Assembly: GCF_000470315.2 (NCBI RefSeq)
Contig: NZ_CBRF02000041.1
Location: forward strand, 1-40,987
From: Psychromonas sp. SP041
Lineage (GTDB): Bacteria > Pseudomonadota > Gammaproteobacteria > Enterobacterales > Psychromonadaceae
Reading direction: 5' to 3'
Length of the DNA: 40,987 bases
The notes beneath the pieces are model-generated. The model was not told the DNA's origin. It was given only the letters and a program-made list of their open reading frames with translations, and searched no databases. Positions 9,459-20,790 of the stretch are shown one piece after another (the first letter of the stretch is position 1; each line of letters opens with the position of its first letter). The translations under genes were made by a program, and so were the position numbers.

Positions 9459-10040
9459 TTAATGCTTTAACATAAAATATAAAATAGCGGCGGCAATAAT
9501 TGTCACCCAACCTAGTGCATCGATATACTTACTCAATTTAGCTTCCATTTTTTCTCCACCTAATACCATTAGCCCAGCGACCAAAAAGAAACGTAAACCA
9601 CGTCCTACCAAGGCAGTTAATATAAATGGCCAAAATACCATCCCCATTACGCCTGCTGTTATAGTAAACACTTTAAATGGGATCGGTGTAAAGCTAGCAA
9701 TGAAAATAACCATGATTCCCCATTCAATAAACCATGATTGTGCTGTAACCATTTTACCTTGATACCCCATCGTTTCAATAAACGGTAACACCACAGGGTC
9801 ATATAAAGCACTACCAAGATAATAACCAGCAGCGCCGCCTAATACAGAAAAGATAGTTGCCCCCAATGCGAAGCGCCAAGCGAGGTGACGTTTTGCTAAG
9901 GCCATCGGTGCTAACATGATATCAACTGGAATCGGCCAGAAAATAGATTCAACAAATGCAGTAAGGTAAAGATAAAATGGTGCATTTTTATGCTTTGACC
10001 AGCACATTACTTTTTCATACAAAGGGGCAAAAATTTTCAC
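9459..10040 (-). CDS. YqaA family membrane protein (DedA-like)
   Basis: A 193-residue inner membrane protein with about four or five hydrophobic segments. The segments YLTAFVESIFWPIPVDIML (about 26-44), FSVLGGAAGYYLG and FTPIPFKVFTITAGVMGM are typical of the YqaA branch of the DedA/SNARE-associated family, to which lipid-carrier flippase roles have been attributed. The start codon is GTG with an AGAG box upstream. It lies where surE-pcm-nlpD gene order would place pcm; no pcm gene is present. nlpD begins at its stop codon. Confidence 0.85.
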   Translation of the reverse strand: MKIFAPLYEKVMCWSKHKNAPFYLYLTAFVESIFWPIPVDIMLAPMALAKRHLAWRFALGATIFSVLGGAAGYYLGSALYDPVVLPFIETMGYQGKMVTAQSWFIEWGIMVIFIASFTPIPFKVFTITAGVMGMVFWPFILTALVGRGLRFFLVAGLMVLGGEKMEAKLSKYIDALGWVTIIAAAILYFMLKH

Positions 10041-10103
10041 AGTATTTCTCTTTGGTAGTTTTAAATGTCTAAATTTTTTAACAGCAGTAATTAACTATAA
10101 TTT

Positions 10104-10141
10104 TTTAACTATGTTGTTTAACTATGTTGTTTAACTGTTTT
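10104..10141. repeat. 13-bp tandem repeat just after surE
   Basis: The unit tttaactatgttg occurs twice back to back (10104-10116, 10117-10129), and a third diverged unit (tttaactgttttt) runs up to the surE stop codon at 10142. The unit length is not a multiple of three and the tract is non-coding. Confidence 0.85.
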
Positions 10142-10903
10142 TTAATCGTTTAGTTTAATAGTTGCATTTAGCCATTGTTCTAAAATAGGTAATTGTTCCG
10201 TCGCTGTTAAATCCACTTTAAGTGGTGTTACCGATACATAACCTTGTTCAACCGCATTAAAGTCGGTTCCCTCGCCTGCATCGGCAATATTACCAGGAGG
10301 ACCAATCCAAAATATTTCTCGGCCTCTTGGATCAACGCTTTCTATAACCGACTCTGCTTGATGACGTTTTCCTAAACGGGTTATTTTTACCCCTTTAATT
10401 TGATCATAAGGCAAGTCAGGCACATTAATATTAATCACTTGATGTTGGGCTAAAGGTGACGCTAATAAACGTTCAACAAGTTGTTTGGCATAACGAGCAG
10501 CACTTTCATAATGATCAGTCCCATTCAACGAAACCGCAACAGCTGGCAACCCTAAGAAACGCCCTTCCATTGCCGCAGCAACTGTCCCTGAATATAAGAC
10601 ATCATCGCCCATATTAGCGCCAGCATTAATACCAGAAACGACTAACTTAGGTGGTGTTTCACAGAGTTTATATAACGCTAAATGTACACAATCTGTTGGT
10701 GTACCGTTAATGGATATAAATCCGTTCTCTAAGGTTTGTCTTCTTAAAGGTTGCTCAAGTGTCAGAGAATTACTTGCGCCACTATGATTTCTTTCAGGCG
10801 CGACCACCATTGTTTGCACATCTGTTATTTGACTTAGATGCTGTTGTAATGCCAATAAACCTGGTGCCATTACGCCATCATCATTGCTAATCAATAACAT
10901 CAT
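10142..10903 (-). CDS. surE: 5'/3'-nucleotidase SurE
   Basis: A 253-residue survival protein, a divalent-metal-dependent nucleotidase (and exopolyphosphatase in E. coli). The N-terminal [14 protein letters not shown] carries the metal-binding DD pair (about 8-9). [10 protein letters not shown] (about 40-50), [22 protein letters not shown] (about 92-113) and the conserved GTPTDCV (about 66-72) complete the active site. Two ATGs begin the gene; the first overlaps the truD stop as ATGA, implying translational coupling. A tandem repeat directly follows its stop. Confidence 0.97.
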   Translation of the reverse strand: MMLLISNDDGVMAPGLLALQQHLSQITDVQTMVVAPERNHSGASNSLTLEQPLRRQTLENGFISINGTPTDCVHLALYKLCETPPKLVVSGINAGANMGDDVLYSGTVAAAMEGRFLGLPAVAVSLNGTDHYESAARYAKQLVERLLASPLAQHQVININVPDLPYDQIKGVKITRLGKRHQAESVIESVDPRGREIFWIGPPGNIADAGEGTDFNAVEQGYVSVTPLKVDLTATEQLPILEQWLNATIKLND

Positions 10904-11943
10904 CCACTTATCTCGATCAGTTCACGTATGACACTGGTCGCGTAGCAACCTGACGGTAAATAAAATTCAACTTTCACTGACGAATCATCTAACCATTGAT
11001 AACTAAACTGTTCAGGTATTAATAACAAAGGACGTCGTTCTTGTTTTAACCCTTCTTTAGCTAAGCCTGCCTGTAAGTCTTCAAACTCTGCTAAGCAATC
11101 TAATTCATATTGTTTAGCCTCATCGGTAGAGGTTAATTCGCCCGCTCCCCATAATGGGGCTGTTAAACAGACCTCACGAGCCGTTAAACGTTGCAACGTT
11201 TGTTCAGATAAATCAGGTAAAGGGAAAAAAGAACGATTAGCCACGAATTGAACACAGTCACCTAACAATGGAGATGATTGTAAATTATCGCTAATACGCT
11301 GAGATATGACTCGATTAAATAAATAGCTTCGTGCTGCACTTAAGTACATACCACGCTTGAATCTATCTTTTATTTTTCGACCGTTAAACAACTGCAAAGC
11401 TGCATTAACATTATGCCCATCAAAACCAAAGCGTTGGTTACCAAAATAGTTAGGCACACCATTTTGTGCTTTATCTAATGCAATTTGTAAGGTACTTTTA
11501 TCTGAGACTTCACGTAATACGATGGCAAATTTATTGCCATCAAGGCAGCCAGTACGTAGTTTTTTATTATGACGAATCACTTTTAAAATGGTCACGCCTT
11601 CAGATTCAAACGTACTGAAGTCAGGGGTTATTTTTCCTGGAATATAAAGCGAGAACCATTGGTAAGTTTCTGCGTGACGATCTTTAAGACCGGCATAACT
11701 CACATTCTTAGCAGCAATACCCGCAAACTTAGCAAACTGTCTGGCTAAATAATCAGTATTCTCACTTATTTTCTTTACCCATAAACAAACGTGTTCGCCT
11801 TCACCGGTTAATTCAAAGTCTAAGTGCTCTTCTACTCTAAAGTCTTCACAATGTTGTTTAAATCGTGCAGTACAGGTTGGTTTGCCATACAAATAATTAA
11901 AATCTAATGAATAGATTTTCTTTTCGGGCTGAATGTCACTCAT
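10900..11943 (-). CDS. truD: tRNA pseudouridine(13) synthase TruD
   Basis: A 347-residue pseudouridine synthase that modifies U13 of tRNA-Glu. The catalytic Asp lies in [17 protein letters not shown] (about 83-99). [20 protein letters not shown] (about 32-51), GNQRFG (about 168-173) and the ending [31 protein letters not shown] are typical. The length is normal. It overlaps ispF upstream and surE downstream by four bases each (ATGA), so the three are translated as a tight operon. Confidence 0.97.
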   Translation of the reverse strand: MSDIQPEKKIYSLDFNYLYGKPTCTARFKQHCEDFRVEEHLDFELTGEGEHVCLWVKKISENTDYLARQFAKFAGIAAKNVSYAGLKDRHAETYQWFSLYIPGKITPDFSTFESEGVTILKVIRHNKKLRTGCLDGNKFAIVLREVSDKSTLQIALDKAQNGVPNYFGNQRFGFDGHNVNAALQLFNGRKIKDRFKRGMYLSAARSYLFNRVISQRISDNLQSSPLLGDCVQFVANRSFFPLPDLSEQTLQRLTAREVCLTAPLWGAGELTSTDEAKQYELDCLAEFEDLQAGLAKEGLKQERRPLLLIPEQFSYQWLDDSSVKVEFYLPSGCYATSVIRELIEISG

Positions 11944-12422
11944 TGTGCTTCCTTCAACAGGATAACGACAGCATGACTTGCAATACCTTCTTTGCGTCCC
12001 ATAGGGCCTAGCTCTTCGGTCGTTGTCGCTTTAACATTGATATTGTTTTCATCAGTCTCTAACAGACGTGTTAATTCAGCACACATTTGACCAATAAAAG
12101 GCGCCATTTTAGGGGCTTGCGCAATAATGGTAATATCGGCATTACCTAAGCGGTAACCTTTCTCTTTCGCTTGACGATATACATTCACCAATAACTCTCG
12201 GCTATCAATGCCTTTAAAAGCATCATCATTATCTGGAAAGTGGCGACCGATATCACCAAGCGCTAAAGCGCCAAGTATTGCATCACAAAGTGCATGAATA
12301 GCAACATCGCCATCGGAGTGCGCTAATAAACCTTTGTCATGAGGAATCTTTATACCTGCAATGGTAATTGGGCCTTCACCGCCAAATTTATGCACATCAT
12401 AACCATGTCCGATACGGATCAT
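11940..12422 (-). CDS. ispF: 2-C-methyl-D-erythritol 2,4-cyclodiphosphate synthase
   Basis: A 160-residue enzyme of the non-mevalonate isoprenoid pathway that converts CDP-methylerythritol 2-phosphate to the cyclodiphosphate. The metal-binding GYDVHKFG (about 7-14), [25 protein letters not shown] (about 35-59), and the C-terminal [20 protein letters not shown] are all present. It normally follows ispD immediately, but here the spacer is 133 bp and filled by a 14-bp tandem array. Confidence 0.98.
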   Translation of the reverse strand: MIRIGHGYDVHKFGGEGPITIAGIKIPHDKGLLAHSDGDVAIHALCDAILGALALGDIGRHFPDNDDAFKGIDSRELLVNVYRQAKEKGYRLGNADITIIAQAPKMAPFIGQMCAELTRLLETDENNINVKATTTEELGPMGRKEGIASHAVVILLKEAQ

Positions 12423-12433
12423 ATTGTTTCCTT

Positions 12434-12559
12434 AATTTTGATAACTAAATTTTGATAACCAAATTTTGATAACCAAACTTTGATAACTAAATTTTAATAA
12501 CTCACTTTGAGCGCTAAATTTTAAACATGAAGCTTTAAACATTAAACTTTCAGTCTCAA
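12434..12559. repeat. 14-bp periodic tandem array filling the ispD-ispF spacer
   Basis: Units of the form aattttgataac(t/c)a repeat at a 14-bp step from 12434. The first five (12434-12503) are near-identical. Four more (12504, 12518, 12532, 12546) keep only the phased TTT core and flanking A's. The array totals nine units and its last unit covers the ispD stop codon at 12556-12558. The adjacent ispD coding end (caagttttgatagg, about 12564) also resembles a unit. Confidence 0.85.
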
Positions 12560-13242
12560 GAGCCAAGTTTTGATAGGTAAAATTCTGCTAATAACAGATC
12601 TTCAGACTGAGTGACTTTTAAGTTATCACTGCGTCCTTCAATAATAGTGACAGAGCCGCCAGCGAGTTCAATAGCAGAGGCTTCGTCGGTAATCAGGTGT
12701 TGTTCATCGATATTACTGATAGCGGTAATGAGTTGTTGATTATTAAACATTTGTGGCGTGAGTGCATGCCATAAGTTTTGTCGTTCAACCGTATGCTCTA
12801 TTTGATTGTCTTGATCGGTACGTTTCATTGTATCGCGTACACGACACGCTAGCATTGCGCCCGTTTCAGTCGCCCGCGCATGAGAAATTAATTTATCAAT
12901 ATCACTTGTTTGCAAACAAGGACGCGCTGCATCATGCACTAAAACATAATCATTATTTGGTAATGTTTTTAATGCATTAAGTACTGAATCAACTCGTTCT
13001 TTACCACCTTCAACGATGGTTAATTTTGGGTGCTGAGCAACACTTAATGTTTTAAACCATTGATCATTTTTAGCGACAGAAACAATGACTTTTTTAATAT
13101 CGGGATGGGCAAGGAAAGGGGCAATACTATGTTCAATGATGGTTTTATCTAAAATAGCTAAATATTGTTTAGGAGTATCGGCACCAACACGTTTACCGAT
13201 ACCTGCCGCGGGTATAACAACAGAGAAAGAAAGTTCACTCAT
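12556..13242 (-). CDS. ispD: 2-C-methyl-D-erythritol 4-phosphate cytidylyltransferase
   Basis: A 228-residue cytidylyltransferase of the methylerythritol phosphate pathway. The CTP-binding PAAGIGKRVGADTPKQYL (about 11-28), VEGGKERVDSVLNAL (about 77-91), VHDAARPC (about 102-109) and ITDEASAIELAG (about 190-201) are conserved. The start ATG abuts the ftsB stop codon with no spacer, the usual ftsB-ispD coupling. The 3' end runs directly into a 14-bp tandem array. Confidence 0.98.
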   Translation of the reverse strand: MSELSFSVVIPAAGIGKRVGADTPKQYLAILDKTIIEHSIAPFLAHPDIKKVIVSVAKNDQWFKTLSVAQHPKLTIVEGGKERVDSVLNALKTLPNNDYVLVHDAARPCLQTSDIDKLISHARATETGAMLACRVRDTMKRTDQDNQIEHTVERQNLWHALTPQMFNNQQLITAISNIDEQHLITDEASAIELAGGSVTIIEGRSDNLKVTQSEDLLLAEFYLSKLGS

Positions 13243-13524
13243 CTAGTTATCTTCCTTCGGTACAATACGGAAAAAGGTCTCACCTTCTTTCACTAAACCT
13301 AACTCATTACGAGCCCGTTCTTCTATTGCTTCCGTCCCCGTTTTTAGATTGTCGATTTCTGAAAACATCATTTGGTTACGTGTTGTTAATTCTGTATTAC
13401 CAGCTGTCGCCAATTCTACTTCTTTAGAATATTCTCGATTATCCTGTAATCCATTCTTTCCAAACCATAAATGGTATTGCAATAATGAAAATATAAAAAT
13501 AAAGATAGCTAACAGCAAGCGCAT
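13243..13524 (-). CDS. ftsB: Cell division protein FtsB
   Basis: A 93-residue bitopic membrane protein of the divisome FtsQLB complex. It has a short N-terminal transmembrane helix (about 3-20), the HLWFGKNGL juncture, a coiled-coil region (about 28-70, ELTTRNQMMFSEIDNLK), and the conserved EERARNELGLVKEGETFFRIV ending. It leads the ftsB-ispD-ispF-truD-surE run and overlaps nothing upstream. Confidence 0.96.
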   Translation of the reverse strand: MRLLLAIFIFIFSLLQYHLWFGKNGLQDNREYSKEVELATAGNTELTTRNQMMFSEIDNLKTGTEAIEERARNELGLVKEGETFFRIVPKEDN

Positions 13525-13633
13525 GATATTTAAACTCAGTATTTAAAAAAGTTAATCATCCCACATTAAACAGAAAATTAAAATCAACTAAAAGGCGCTA
13601 AATTAGGTTGAATAACGTTCATTTGAATAAAAC

Positions 13634-14197
13634 TTATTTTTTCCAGAAAAGCAGCTTGCTTTCTAATTGTGGAAATAATGGATGAATAAATAATTTATGG
13701 GACATAATACAGGCCACAATCAGTTTAATGACGACCATTTGATCGATGCCTAATAAATAATAAGCATACCCACCAACAAAAGCAGATATCCACATGAACA
13801 ATTGAAAAAGACGTAATTTTTTAAAACTAAGCGCTGTTAATATAATGGCAAAGTCTGCCCACGTTAATAACAATCCTAACGATGGATTAGCAAGATAATC
13901 ATTGACTGAAAAGTACGTTGCATACAATAGGAAAGCAATCATAATAACTAAGATTAAACGCGTCATTTTCTGAGAGAAATCAGTAAAATCACACAAGTAA
14001 CGGTATAAAGTAACACTACCAACCACGAGGTTTAATAAAACCTTAGGCATCACCCCTATCATCACTCCCCACGAGACATCATTAATAACAGAAAGGAACG
14101 AAGCAAGTCGTACATTTTTCATGCCATTAAAAACCATTAAAAAGACGTAAAAAAAGACACTTGTCCAGCCAAGTATATCGATAAGAGAAGGCATCAC
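13634..14197 (-). CDS. Multi-pass inner membrane protein, possibly YgjV-like
   Basis: A 187-residue protein with six or seven hydrophobic segments: LGWTSVFFYVFLMVF (about 9-23), a GVMIGVMPKVLLNLVVGSVTLY region (about 44-65), LILVIMIAFLLYATYF, LGLLLTWADFAIILTAL, LFMWISAFVGGYAYYLLG and a short final segment. The arrangement, with SWGVMIG and ALSFKKLRLFQLFMWIS, is reminiscent of the YgjV and PnuC-type small membrane families, but I cannot assign it firmly. It stands alone, with a 1.1-kb repeat-filled gap upstream. Confidence 0.6.
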   Translation of the reverse strand: MMPSLIDILGWTSVFFYVFLMVFNGMKNVRLASFLSVINDVSWGVMIGVMPKVLLNLVVGSVTLYRYLCDFTDFSQKMTRLILVIMIAFLLYATYFSVNDYLANPSLGLLLTWADFAIILTALSFKKLRLFQLFMWISAFVGGYAYYLLGIDQMVVIKLIVACIMSHKLFIHPLFPQLESKLLFWKK

Positions 14198-14374
14198 AGC
14201 TCCAAAGGGGGATTCATATTATTAAAAGCGCGCATTTTACGCTGAGTTAGTTAAATAAGATATGCCCTAACCCAATGTTAAGTGAATTTTCCGCTTCTAA
14301 AATTAAGCTTTAATCTAGAGATGATATATCGATGAGTTGAATCCCCCTTAATACTCTCCTTTATTTCATCCTCT

Positions 14375-14416
14375 CAACACAAACACACAAAAAATGCAGG
14401 CTAAAGCCAGCGCCCC
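14375..14416. repeat. Solo copy of the dispersed repeat end seen at 5.1 kb
   Basis: The segment with cacaaacacacaaaaaatgcaggctaaagccagcgcccc reads like the reverse complement of 5082-5118, with a three-base deletion and a few substitutions. It includes the small hairpin GGCTAAAGCC. It is a second genomic location of the repeat family. Confidence 0.7.
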
Positions 14417-14549
14417 AAAATCAAAATAAGAACCGACATGACAAAGTAACCATGGTGCTTAATAAACAACTTATTTATTTTTTATAAAGCAATAAACCAT
14501 CATTAAAAATCACTAGTGCTTATTCAAACCTCAAAAAAACAGGCAAAAT

Positions 14550-14573
14550 AATCCCCACCGAAGTGAGGATTTG
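14550..14573 (-). terminator. Terminator of decayed eno copy 1
   Basis: On the minus strand AATCCTCAC pairs with GTGGGGATT around a TTCG loop. The T run after the stem is interrupted here (aaaataa on the plus strand), so this copy is weaker than the others. Confidence 0.7.
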
Positions 14574-14619
14574 TAAATCAAAGTTGAATATTTTGTCTAA
14601 CCGAAGTTAGCGTTAAATA

Positions 14620-14747
14620 TTACTGACCTTTAACTTCTTTAAGGCTGAAGTTAAAGAAGTGCAGCTGCGCCTAGAACAACTTAGCAACGTAGAAGTTGGT
14701 TGCCCCTCATTAATAAAGTGCTGCAACACGATCTGCACGGCTTAATG
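14620..14747 (-). pseudogene. Decayed duplicate of the eno 3' end, copy 1
   Basis: On the minus strand this reads like the last codons of eno: a CCGT..GACCGTGTTGC-type block, CAACCAACTTCTACGT, GGCGC(A)GCTGCAC, and finally AAAGAAGTTAAAGGTCAGTAA, including the stop. Indels break the frame in the middle. It corresponds to about the last 35 residues of enolase and cannot encode a working protein. Confidence 0.85.
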
Positions 14748-14773
14748 TTCTTTCACCAAAAAACAGGCAAAAA

Positions 14774-14797
14774 AATCCCCACCGAAGTGAGGATTTA
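14774..14797 (-). terminator. Terminator of decayed eno copy 2
   Basis: Same stem-loop as the other copies (AATCCTCAC, TTCG, GTGGGGATT), followed on the minus strand by an unbroken T run. Confidence 0.8.
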
Positions 14798-14843
14798 TAA
14801 ATCAAAGTAGAATATTTTGTCTAACCGAAGTTAGCGTTAAATA

Positions 14844-14971
14844 TTACTGACCTTTAACTTCTTTAAGACTGAAGTTAAAGAAGTGCAGCTGCGCCTAGAA
14901 CAACTTAGCGACGTAGAAGTTGGTTGCCCGTCGTTAATAAAGTGCTGCAACACGGTCTGAACGGCTTAATG
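14844..14971 (-). pseudogene. Decayed duplicate of the eno 3' end, copy 2
   Basis: Nearly identical to copy 1, offset by 224 bp. The minus-strand reading TTAAGCCGTTCAGACCGTG gives L-S-R-S-D-R-V, as in true enolase. The frame is then lost, and is regained at AAAGAAGTTAAAGGTCAGTAA. A GAAGTTAAAG/CTTTAACTTC inverted repeat not present in eno has formed near the stop. Confidence 0.88.
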
Positions 14972-14998
14972 TTCTTTCACCAAACAATAGACAAAAAA

Positions 14999-15022
14999 AA
15001 TCCCCACCGAAGTGAGGATTTA
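14999..15022 (-). terminator. Terminator of decayed eno copy 3
   Basis: Same TTCG-loop stem as the flanking copies, with eight A's on the plus strand giving a full T tract on the minus strand. Confidence 0.82.
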
Positions 15023-15068
15023 TAAATCAAAGTAGAATATTTTGTCTAACCGAAGTTAGCGTTAAATA

Positions 15069-15231
15069 TTACTGACCTTTAACTTCTTTAAGGCTGAAGT
15101 TAATGAGGTGCAGCTGTGCCTAGCGCAACTTAACTACGTAAAATATAAGTTAATTTATAATTATAAATTAACTTATATTTGTTGGTGACCGTCGTTAATA
15201 AAGTGCTGCAACACGGTCTGAACTGCTTAAT
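15069..15231 (-). pseudogene. Decayed duplicate of the eno 3' end, copy 3, with palindrome insertion
   Basis: This is the copy nearest to eno. It keeps the terminal GTTAAAGGTCAGTAA and the GACCGTGTTGC block but has more substitutions than copies 1 and 2. Between them, at 15141-15180, lies a 40-bp perfect AT palindrome not found in the other copies. Confidence 0.87.
15141..15180. repeat. 40-bp perfect AT-only palindrome
   Basis: The 40 bases from 15141 to 15180 equal their own reverse complement. The centre is TTATAATTATAA, and the ends are AAATATAAG and CTTATATTT. It contains only three G/C pairs' worth of non-AT bases. It replaces four bases (gaag) found at the same point of the neighbouring copies, so it looks like an insertion or local expansion. 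Confidence 0.95.
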
Positions 15232-15259
15232 ATTATTTCACCAAACAATAGGCAAAAAA

Positions 15260-15283
15260 AATCCCCACCGAAGTGAGGATTTA
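15260..15283 (-). terminator. Rho-independent terminator of eno
   Basis: The first hairpin past the eno stop codon: AATCCTCAC, a TTCG loop and GTGGGGATT on the minus strand, then a run of T's. It lies about 50 bp past the stop. Three more copies follow at roughly 225-260-bp steps. Confidence 0.9.
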
Positions 15284-15329
15284 TAAATCAAAGTAGAATA
15301 TTAATCTTAACCTAAGTTAAATACTAATA

Positions 15330-16643
<1,314 letters not shown>

Positions 16644-16751
16644 TTAATAAAAATTAAATTTTAAAATTCTTTGTAACAAGTTGCTCAATAAATTAAACAA
16701 CATTTTATTGTGCAATTTTTTAACAAAATAACGTGACCTGGTCAACAAAAA

Positions 16752-18763
<2,012 letters not shown>

Positions 18764-20359
18764 TCACCGCGTTGAGTTTTTAAGACTAGAGAAATCATAA
18801 AAAATAGCCCCCTCTCTATTAATCGCAGTATGTCCTAGCCCCTGGTCACAAAGCTTGTCTAACATTTCTGTTGCTCTTTCAATATTAACTCGACAGTGAG
18901 TCGCAATATCAAAGGGGGTTAGTTGATAATTATTGCCTTTGATCATATTTAAAACTAAACGTTCAAAACGCTCATCTTGAATTACCTTTAATGCTTTAGA
19001 AGCACGCTGGAATAAATACCATCCGAGCCCACCTAATAAACATGCAAGCGGTAAAAACAATAAACGGCTAAACGTTAACAGCACAAGTAATGCTGCTATC
19101 CCCATCAACATATAAGATAAAGACTGCATTTTTTTATGCTTATCTACTGCCGTTTTATTCTCTGCTTCAAAAGCTGCAATTTCTTGCTCTAATGATATGG
19201 ATGATAATGGTGCTTGAGGAGGGACATAACGTAATTTAGGGGGTGAAAATTGATAACGCTCTCCGATTTTCTCTAAACCACTTGAAAAACCTTGCCCAAC
19301 AGCTCGAATTGACCAACCTTTGTGATGACGATAAAAGTTTAACAACACCATCGTATTATAATTTTTATCAGTCGTTTCGCAGACATACTTTGCCATTTTC
19401 TGTTCAGTGTAGGTATTGCTCAAGCTCAACTCAATAAAGTCAGCACTATTAATACGCTTACTGCTAGCTCGTCTGGTTATTAAAATTTGAATTTTAGTGA
19501 CATCTGATGGCAAGAGGTCAAGATTAATCGAAATCTCCGAATCATCGAGTTTAACCCCCTCTCCACGTAATATTGTATTTTCGTGATATAAAAAATCTTT
19601 AATATTATTGACTTTATTATCACGATTGATGGCGACCACATTTAATGCTAAATCATCAATTTTAGGCACGACATTAAGCTTACAGGAGATCGCAGAGCAG
19701 TGATTAAAGTGCTCGCTTAGTGATAAGTTCTGACCTTTTTTTAATTCAACATTATCAATAAAACTATTATTTAATGAATGAGTCACCGTTTCTACTTCAC
19801 TTTCTTCATGCTGAGGCATTGATGCAGCTTGTGAGTCTCCAGACGCAGCCGACTTAATAAAACGGAGCCCTAACTGGGTTAAAGTCGTTAAATAACTGGT
19901 CTTCAAAGGTAAACTTTTATAGCCTAACTTCCACATGTTGTTATGTTTATAAAACTCAAAAAGCAACACACCTTTATGTGTATCATTAAACGCTTGCACA
20001 TCCATTTTAGCTAATCGACCGAGGGATAAATCGTTAACTCTAATTTGAAAATGGCTCATCTGTTTTAAAGAATAATGACTGTTTTCAGGTAAAAAACCAT
20101 AAAAAGCAATCCTATCAACCTTTGAAGCAAGTTGTGGAAATTGAATAGTAAAATGCCGTCCAGAATTATCTTGATTTACGGCATCAGGCTGTGTCCACTT
20201 TTTGGGATCAACAGGGGACTCTGCAAGCACAGCACCATTAGAGAAAGCGACGGCATGAATAGTCAAATTCAAGTCACTTTTCAAGCTACGCCATGCAAAA
20301 TCAACTTCAACACAACCAATCTTTTCAATTAAGATGTTTTGACCAACCACTAATGCCAT
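18764..20359 (-). CDS. TerD-TerD fusion with transmembrane hairpin and C-terminal winged helix
   Basis: A 531-residue multidomain protein. Residues 1-165 and about 200-372 are two TerD-like domains: the second contains EGVKLDDSEISINLDLLPSD (about 267-286) and YRHHKGWSIRAVGQGFSSGL (about 343-362), close to the TerD consensus. The first is more diverged (SDLNLTIHAVAF, about 28-39; FYKHNNMWKLGYKSL). Only part of the acidic calcium-binding motif of classic TerD is visible. Next come a coiled linker (about 385-410), two membrane helices (about 413-450), and a C-terminal helix-turn-helix-like segment (LTPFDIATHCRVNIERATEMLDKL, about 480-503). No terA, terC, terZ or other ter genes are adjacent. A role in stress sensing at the membrane is inference only. 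Confidence 0.75.
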   Translation of the reverse strand: MALVVGQNILIEKIGCVEVDFAWRSLKSDLNLTIHAVAFSNGAVLAESPVDPKKWTQPDAVNQDNSGRHFTIQFPQLASKVDRIAFYGFLPENSHYSLKQMSHFQIRVNDLSLGRLAKMDVQAFNDTHKGVLLFEFYKHNNMWKLGYKSLPLKTSYLTTLTQLGLRFIKSAASGDSQAASMPQHEESEVETVTHSLNNSFIDNVELKKGQNLSLSEHFNHCSAISCKLNVVPKIDDLALNVVAINRDNKVNNIKDFLYHENTILRGEGVKLDDSEISINLDLLPSDVTKIQILITRRASSKRINSADFIELSLSNTYTEQKMAKYVCETTDKNYNTMVLLNFYRHHKGWSIRAVGQGFSSGLEKIGERYQFSPPKLRYVPPQAPLSSISLEQEIAAFEAENKTAVDKHKKMQSLSYMLMGIAALLVLLTFSRLLFLPLACLLGGLGWYLFQRASKALKVIQDERFERLVLNMIKGNNYQLTPFDIATHCRVNIERATEMLDKLCDQGLGHTAINREGAIFYDFSSLKNSTR

Positions 20360-20726
20360 AAATCACTTCTTTCAATAAATAAAGGAAACTCACACCCACT
20401 TTGCAGCTATTTGTTATTAACCTAAGTAGATGACAGATTTAATAAAATCGATACTAATTATTTGAATGTTTAACGCTTATAAGCACTTAACTATTTATCG
20501 CGACTACTGCACTATTGCTAACACAATATTCACGAGTTGAGACAGCCTCTTACCAATAAAAACAAATGCTAATACTTTAATAGTAATGGAGGTAAAAAAT
20601 AATTTTTAAATGCTTAATTCTTGCCATATTAACTGATAATACTCAATATCTTAACTTTCATATCACTTGGAGTGACAAATAATTGATTAAAAAAGCTAAG
20701 CAAACATCTTATTGACCACCATCAAG
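20360..20726. other. Gene-free spacer upstream of the TerD-fusion gene
   Basis: About 370 bp of AT-rich sequence with stop codons in all frames. It should hold the promoter of the TerD-fusion gene, but I find no box pair I would defend. No repeats or RNA genes were recognised. Confidence 0.5.
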
Positions 20727-20764
20727 AATAAAAAATTGGCAATTACTATTAAAAATAATGCCAA
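20727..20764 (-). terminator. Terminator after mazG
   Basis: On the minus strand TTGGCA pairs with TGCCAA around a T/A-rich loop, followed by TTTTTTATT. It lies about 26 bp past the mazG stop codon. Confidence 0.65.
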
Positions 20765-20790
20765 CATCGACCATGATAATAAATGAGGTA

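Noticed and set aside
14541..15300. CRISPR-like array, from regularly spaced repeats
   Set aside because: The units are about 225 bp and nearly wholly homologous to each other and to eno. There are no short unique spacers and no cas genes.
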